A stretch of DNA of 31,678 nt from Saccoglossus kowalevskii. Lineage: Eukaryota > Hemichordata > Enteropneusta > Harrimaniidae. Position 1 is the stretch's first letter; every line of letters begins with the position of its first letter. The stretch is from contig NW_003159044.1 of assembly GCF_000003605.2 (NCBI RefSeq), forward strand, positions 1 through 31,678, read 5' to 3'. The notes under the pieces are model-generated. The model was given only the letters and a program-made list of their open reading frames with translations. It was not told the DNA's origin and made no database searches. The position numbers and the translations under genes were made by a program. Below are positions 25,696-31,678 of this stretch, piece by piece.

Positions 25696-28253
25696 ATGAC
25701 ATACTCATACTATGTCTGTTAACGCGTAAACAGTTGAAGCATACTCATACTACGTCTGGTAACGCGTAAAAGGTTGTAGCATACTTATACTACGTCTGGT
25801 AACGCGTAAACAGTTGTAATATACCCATACTATGTCTGGTAACGCGTAAACAGTTGTAGCATACTCGCTCTATGTCTGGTAACGCGTAAACAGTTGTAGC
25901 ATACTCATAGTACGTCTGGTAATGCGTAAACAGTTGTAGCATACCCATACTGTGTCTGGTAACGCGTAAACAGTTGTAGCATACTCGCTCTATGTCTGGT
26001 AACGCGTAAACAGTTGTAGCATACTCACACTTTGTCTGGTAACGCGTAAACAGTTGTGACATACTCATACTATGTCTGTTAACGCGTAAACAGTTGAAGC
26101 ATACTCACACTGTGTCTGGTAACGCGTAAACAGTTGTAGCATACTCATACTATGTCCTGTAACGCGTAAACAGTTGTAGCATACTCATACTATGTCTGGT
26201 AACGCGTAAACAGTTGTAGCATACTTATACTATGTCTGGTAACGCGTAAATAGTCGTAGCATACTCATACTATGTCTGGTAACGCATATACAGTTGTAGC
26301 ATACCCATACTATGTCTGGTAACGCATAAACAGTTGGAGCATACTCATACTACGTCTGGTAACGGGTAAACAGTTGTAGCATACTCATACTAAGCCTGGT
26401 AACGCGTAAACAGATGTAGCATACTCGCTCTATGTCTGGTAACGCGTAAACAGTTGTAGCATACTCATACTACGTCTGGTAATGCGAAAACAGTTGTAGC
26501 ATACCCGTACTTTGTCTGGTATCGGTAAACAGTTGTAGCATACTCGCTCTATGTCTGGTAATGCGTAAACAGTTGTTGCATACTCATACTTTGTCTGGTA
26601 ACGCGTAAACAGTTGTGACATACTCATACTATGTCTTTTAACGCGTAAACAGTTGAAGCATACTCATACTATGTCTGGTAACGCGTAAACAGTTGTAGCA
26701 TACTCATACTATGTCTGGTAACGCGTAAACAGTTGTAGCATACTCATACTACGTCTGGTAACGCGTAAACAGTTGTAGCATACTCATGCTATGTCTGGTA
26801 ACGCGTAAACAGTTGAAGCATACTCATACTATGTCCTGTAACGCGTAAACAGTTGTAGCATACTCATACTATGTCTGATAACGCGTAAACAGTTGTAGCA
26901 TACTCATACTATGTCCTGTAACGCGTAAACAGTTGTAGCATACTCATGCTATGTCTGGTAACGCGTAAACAGTTATGACATACTCATACTATGTCTGTTA
27001 ACGCGTAAACAGTTGAAGCATACTCATACTACGTCTGGTAACGCGTAAAAGGTTGTAGCATACTTATACTACGTCTGGTAACGCGTAAACAGTTGTAATA
27101 TACCCATACTATGTCTGGTAACGCGTAAACAGTTGTAGCATACTCGCTCTATGTCTGGTAACGCGTAAACAGTTGTAGCATACTCATAGTACGTCTGGTA
27201 ATGCGTAAACAGTTGTAGCATACCCATACTATGTCTGGTAACGCGTAAACAGTTGTAGCATACTCGCTCTATGTCTGGTAACGCGTAAACAGTTGTAGCA
27301 TACTCACACTTTGTCTGGTAACGCGTAAACAGTTGTGACATACTCATACTATGTCTGTTAACGCGTAAACAGTTGAAGCATACTCATACTGTGTCTGGTA
27401 ACGCGTAAACAGTTGTAGCATACTCATACTATGTCCTGTAACGCGTAAACAGTTGTAGCATACTCATACTATGTCTGGTAACGCGTAAACAGTTGTAGCA
27501 TACTTATACTATGTCTGGTAACGCGTAAATAGTCGTAGCATACTCATACTATGTCTGGTAACGCATATACAGTTGTAGCATACCCATACTATGTCTGGTA
27601 ACGCATAAACAGTTGGAGCATACTCATACTACGTCTGGTAACGGGTAAACAGTTGTAGCATACTCATACTAAGTCTGGTAACGCGTAAACAGTTGTAGCA
27701 TACTCGCTCTATGTCTGGTAACGCGTAAACAGTTGTAGCATACTCATACTACGTCTGGTAATGCGAAAACAGTTGTAGCATACCCGTACTTTGTCTGGTA
27801 TCGGTAAACAGTTGTAGCATACTCGCTCTATGTCTGGTAATGCGTAAACAGTTGTTGCATACTCATACTTTGTCTGGTAACGCGTAAACAGTTGTGACAT
27901 ACTCATACTATGTCTGTTAACGCGTAAACAGTTGAAGCATACTCATACTATGTCTGGTAACGCGTAAACAGTTGTAGCATACTCATACTATGTCTGGTAA
28001 CGCGTAAACAGTTGTAGCATACTCACACTACGTCTGGTAATGCGTAAACAGTTGTAGCATACCCGTACTTTGTCTGGTATCGGTAAACAGTTGTAGCATA
28101 CTCGCTCTATGTCTGGTAATGCGTAAACAGTTGTAGCATACTCATACTTTGTCTGGTAACGCGTAAACAGTTGTGACATACTCATACTATGTCTGTTAAC
28201 GCGTAAACAGTTGAAGCATACTCATACTATGTCTGGTAACGCGTAAACAGTTG
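25696..28253. repeat. 1279-bp higher-order repeat pair
   Basis: Blocks starting at TTATGACATACTC units (about 25,696 and 26,975) repeat with an offset of 1279 bp, 32 units minus one base. The offset holds for cassette A (25,816 and 27,095) and cassette B (26,496 and 27,775). Differences include CCCATACTGTG against CCCATACTATG, CACACTGTG against CATACTGTG, and AAGCCTGG with CAGATG against AAGTCTGG with CAGTTG. The first copy shares all these private changes with 18,223-18,830 (offset about 7593 bp), so it is closer to that distant segment than to its neighbour. Confidence 0.8.
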
Positions 28254-30169
28254 TAGCATACTCATACTATGTCTAGTAACGCGTAAACAGTTGTAGCATA
28301 CTCATACTACGTCTGGTAACGCGTAAACAGTTGTAGCATACTCATGCTATGTCTGGTAACGCGTAAACAGTTGAAGCATACTCATACTATGTCTGGTAAC
28401 GCGTAAATAGTCGTAGCATACTCATACTATGTCTGGTAACGCATATACAGTTGTAGCATACCCATACTATGTCTGGTAACGCATAAACAGTTGGAGCATA
28501 CTCATACTACGTCTGGTAACGGGTAAACAGTTGTAGCATACTCATACTAAGTCTGGTAACGCGTAAACAGTTGTAGCATACTCGCTCTATGTCTGGTAAC
28601 GCGTAAACAGTTGTAGCATACTCATACTACGTCTGGTAATGCGAAAACAGTTGTAGCATACCCGTACTTTGTCTGGTATCGGTAAACAGTTGTAGCATAC
28701 TCGCTCTATGTCTGGTAATGCGTAAACAGTTGTAGCATACTCATACTTTGTCTGGTAACGCGTAAACAGTTGTGACATACTCATACTATGTCTGTTAACG
28801 CGTAAACAGTTGAAGCATACTCATACTATGTCTGGTAACGCGTAAACAGTTGTAGCATACTCATACTATGTCTGGTAACGCGTAAACAGTTGTAGCATAC
28901 TCATACTACGTCTGGTAATGCGTAAACAGTTGTAGCATACCCGTACTTTGTCTGGTATCGGTAAACAGTTGTAGCATACTCGCTCTATGTCTGGTAATGC
29001 GTAAACAGTTGTAGCATACTCATACTTTGTCTGGTAACGCGTAAACAGTTGTGACATACTCATACTATGTCTGTTAACGCGTAAACAGTTGAAGCATACT
29101 CATACTATGTCTGGTAACGCGTAAACAGTTGTAGCATACTCATACTATGTCTAGTAACGCGTAAACAGTTGTAGCATACTCATACTATGTCTGATAACGC
29201 GTAAACAGTTGTTGCATACTCATACTATGTCCTGTAACGCGTAAACAGTTGTAGCATACTCATACTATGTCTGGTAACGCGTAAACAGTTATGACATACT
29301 CATACTATGTCTGTTAACGCGTAAACAGTTGAAGCATACTCATACTACGTCTGGTAACGCGTAAAAGGTTGTAGCATACTTATACTACGTCTGGTAACGC
29401 GTAAACAGTTGTAATATACCCATACTATGTCTGGTAACGCGTAAACAGTTGTAGCATACTCGCTCTATGTCTGGTAACGCGTAAACAGTTGTAGCATACT
29501 CATAGTACGTCTGGTAATGCGTAAACAGTTGTAGCATACCCATACTGTGTCTGGTAACGCGTAAACAGTTGTAGCATACTCGCTCTATGTCTGGTAACGC
29601 GTAAACAGTTGTAGCATACTCACACTTTGTCTGGTAACGCGTAAACAGTTGTGACATACTCATACTATGTCTGTTAACGCGTAAACAGTTGAAGCATACT
29701 CACACTGTGTCTGGTAACGCGTAAACAGTTGTAGCATACTCATACTATGTCCTGTAACGCGTAAACAGTTGTAGCATACTCATACTATGTCTGGTAACGC
29801 GTAAACAGTTGTAGCATACTTATACTATGTCCTGTAACGCGTAAACAGTTGTAGCATACTCATACTATGTCTGGAACGTGTAAACAGTTGTAGCATACTT
29901 ATACTATGTCTGGTAACGCGTAAATAGTCGTATCATACTCATACTATGTCTGGTAACGCATATACAGTTGTAGCATACCCATACTATGTCTGGTAACGCA
30001 TAAACAGTTGGAGCATACTCATACTACGTCTGGTAACGCGTAAACATTTGTAGCATACCCATACTATGTCTGGTAACGCGTAAACAGTTGTAGCATACTC
30101 GCTCTATGTCTGGTAACGCGTAAACAGTTGTAGCATACTCATTCTATGTCTGGTAACGCGTAAAGAGTT

Positions 30170-31319
30170 GAAGCATACTCATACTATGTCTGTTAACGCG
30201 TAAACAGTTGAAGCATACTCATACTATGTCTGGTAACGCGTAAAAGGTTGTAGCATACTCATACTACGTCTGGTAACGCGTAAACAGTTGTAATATACCC
30301 ATACTATGTCTGGTAACGCGTAAACAGTTGTAGCATACTCGCTCTATGTCTGGTAACGCGTAAACAGTTGTAGCATACTCATAGTACGTCTGGTAATGCG
30401 TAAACAGTTGTAGCATACCCATACTATGTCTGGTAACGCGTAAACAGTTGTAGCATACTCGCTCTATGTCTGGTAACGCGTAAACAGTTGTGACATACTC
30501 ATACTATGTCTGTTAACGCGTAAACAGTTGAAGCATACTCATACTATGTCTGGTAACGCGTAAACAGTTGTAGCATACTCACACTATGTCTGGTAACGCG
30601 TAAACTGTTGAAGCATACGAATACTATGTCTGGTAACGTGTAAACAGTTGTAGCATACTCATACTACATCTGGTAACCGTAAACAGTTGTAGCATACTCA
30701 TACTATGTCTGGTAACGCATATACAGTTGTAGCATACCCATACTATGTCTGGTAACGCATATACAGTTGGAGCATACTCATACTACGTCTGGTAACGCGT
30801 AAACAGTTGTAGCATATTCATACTACGTCTGGTAACGCGTATACATTTGTAGCATACCCATACTATGTCTGGTAACGCGTAAACAGTTGTAGCATACTCG
30901 CTCTATGTATGGTAACGCGTAAACAGTTGTAGCATACTCACACTTTGTCTGGTAACGCGTAAAAAGTTGTGACATACTCATACTATGTCTGTTAACGCGT
31001 AAACAGTTGAAGCATACTCATACTATGTCTGGTAACGCATAAACGGTTGTAGCATACTCATACTACGTCTGGTAACGCGTAAACAGTTGTAACATACTCG
31101 CTCTATGTCTGGTAACGCGTAAACAGTTGTAGCATACTCACACTATGTCTGGTAACGCGTAAACTGTTGAAGCATACGAATACTATGTCTGGTAACGTGT
31201 AAACAGTTGTAGCATACTCATACTACATCTGGTAACTGTAAACAGTTGTAGCATACTCATACTATGTCTGGTAACGCGTAAACAGTTGAAGCATACTCAT
31301 ACTATGTCTGGTAACGCGT
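30170..31319. repeat. Right terminal segment, return to left-type repeats
   Basis: Units from 30,170 match the 13,592 region (GAAG with CTGTTAAC, GAAG with AAAAGG, cassette A lacking CACACTTTG), and the unit just before the segment has TAAAGAGTTG as at 13,585. The 39-bp AACCGT unit ending at 30,688, the AACTGT unit ending at 31,247 and CGAATAC units near 30,609 and 31,169 are all left-half markers. 30,719-31,010 carries the same private variants as 12,622-12,912. The array thus has the order left type, right type, left type. Confidence 0.8.
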
Positions 31320-31619
31320 AAGCAGTTGAAGCATACTCATACTATGTCTGCTAACGCGTAAATGGTTGTTACATGCTCATACTACGTCTGGTAACGTGTA
31401 AACAGTTGTAGCATACTCATACTATGTCTGGTGACGCGTAAACAGTTGAAGCATACTCATACTATGTCTGGTAACGCGTAAACTGTTGTAGCATACTCAT
31501 ACTACGTCTGGTAACGCGTAAACAGTTGTAGCATACTCATACTATGTCTGCTAACGCGTAAACAGTTGTAGCATACTCATACTACGTCTGGTAACGCGTA
31601 AACAGTTGTAGCATACTAA
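31320..31619. repeat. Decayed array edge with truncated last monomer
   Basis: The last seven or so units carry changes rare or absent in the interior: GTAAGCAGTTG, CTGCTAACG (twice), AAATGGTTGTTACATGCTC, GGTGACGCG and AAACTGTTGTAGC. The final unit begins at 31,608 and is cut after about 12 bases, reading GCATACTAAT before unrelated sequence. Units remain in phase to the end. Higher divergence at the border is expected if the interior is homogenised by unequal exchange and the edge is not. Confidence 0.85.
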
Positions 31620-31678
31620 TGAAACATTCCCTTTTCCAAACGAGTCGGTGGATCAAGTTCTGCTTGCCTTAATATGCG
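31620..31678. other. Non-repeat flank at the right edge
   Basis: Fifty-nine bases with no similarity to the 40-bp unit, beginning GAAACATTCCC and ending AATATGCG. It is too short to assign. I see no coding signature, transposon end or RNA motif. It marks the true right end of the array in this window and is the only sequence here that could anchor the array to a chromosome position. Confidence 0.9.

Larger units (their letters stand above)
16760..30169. repeat. Right-domain satellite, marked by TATCGGT and GGAAC 39-bp units
   Basis: Within this 13.4 kb the AACCGT/AACTGT type of 39-bp unit is absent. The last one to the left ends at 16,666 and the next to the right ends at 30,688. In their place are 13 TATCGGT units (17,186; 17,465; 19,063; 19,342; 20,660; 21,418; 22,017; 23,176; 26,496; 27,775; 28,054; 28,653; 28,932) and five GGAAC units (17,784; 19,781; 20,979; 24,657; 29,851). 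The CGAATAC unit is also absent. One private one-base loss, GCGTAATAGTC, is in the unit ending at 17,065. Cassette A and the GTCCTG block continue across the domain. Differences between copies are fewer than in the left half, which suggests more recent amplification. Confidence 0.85.
1..31619. repeat. 40-bp satellite array, head-to-tail, 791 complete units
   Basis: Continuous tandem array of a 40-bp unit with no interruption by other DNA and no inverted unit. The unit begins GTAGCAT, has CATACTCATACT at unit positions 5-16, ACGCGT at 27-32 and ends AAACAGTT. Unit starts follow a traceable phase: start 2 at the left and start 31,608 for the last, truncated unit. Counting phase slips gives 743 units of 40 bp, 41 of 39 bp and 7 of 41 bp, summing to 31,606 bp. 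Neighbouring units differ at a few recurring positions, and the same variant combinations recur far apart, so higher-order structure is present. The left end is outside the window. Long gene-free arrays of this kind are characteristic of eukaryotic satellite DNA. I do not recognise the satellite family, and a centromeric, pericentromeric or subtelomeric location cannot be decided from sequence alone. Confidence 0.98.

Noticed and set aside
1-31619. CRISPR array
   Set aside because: Repeats are directly joined with no unique spacers, the unit is not a partial palindrome of the usual repeat type, and there are no cas genes.
1-31619. Plasmid iterons or a replication origin
   Set aside because: Iteron arrays have few copies of about 20 bp near a rep gene. 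Here there are 791 units, no rep gene and no DnaA boxes.
1-31619. Nucleosome-phasing function (four units = 160 bp)
   Set aside because: The numerical match is loose, no HOR length is a consistent multiple of a nucleosome repeat, and sequence alone cannot show it.
31560-31678. Telomere or telomere-adjacent end
   Set aside because: No TTAGGG-, TTAGG- or TTTAGGG-like run is present; the array ends in unique DNA.
31620-31678. Part of a gene or transposon in the right flank
   Set aside because: Fifty-nine bases are too few, and no motif, terminal repeat or target duplication is visible.

Overview
The window is almost entirely one tandem satellite array, running from the left edge to about position 31,619. 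It is followed by 59 bases of ordinary, non-repetitive sequence that reach the right edge. I see no protein gene, RNA gene, transposon, inverted segment or CRISPR array. Every repeat points the same way. The left end of the array lies outside the window, so the full array is longer than 31.6 kb.

The basic unit is 40 bp, with 12 A, 12 T, 8 G and 8 C (40% GC, no strand skew). It starts GTAGCAT, carries the short direct repeat CATACTCATACT, contains the palindrome ACGCGT, and ends AAACAGTT. 4278-4317 is a clean reference copy. I followed the repeat phase by hand from the first full unit (start 2) to the last partial unit (start 31,608). This gives 791 complete units: 743 of 40 bp, 41 of 39 bp and 7 of 41 bp, which sum exactly to the 31,606 bp observed. 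All length changes I found are single bases.

Above the 40-bp level the array is a mosaic of higher-order repeats (HORs) made of recurring multi-unit cassettes. Region by region: 1-1198, mixed units. 1199-7676, HOR family I, with local periods near 1239, 1159 and 999 bp. 7677-9353, mosaic, including an outlying island of the later type at 8516-9073. 9354-11,150, a 1039-bp HOR pair. 11,153-11,674, irregular units. 11,675-13,191, mosaic. 13,192-14,948, an 18/17-unit HOR (719 and 678 bp). 14,430-16,759, a 1439-bp-offset duplication that encloses a divergent island (15,348-15,708). 16,760-30,169, a domain marked by two other 39-bp unit classes, with nested 120, 279, 520, 1039, 1279 and 1877 bp duplications. 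30,170-31,319, a return to the left-type repeats. 31,320-31,619, decayed edge units ending in a truncated monomer.

The organism cannot be named from this. A long, gene-free, head-to-tail array with HORs and edge decay is typical of eukaryotic satellite DNA (pericentromeric, subtelomeric or other heterochromatin). Many recurrent base changes are CG to TG or CA, which suggests a genome with CpG methylation; that is inference. The short minus-strand reading frames are by-products of the repeat, not genes.
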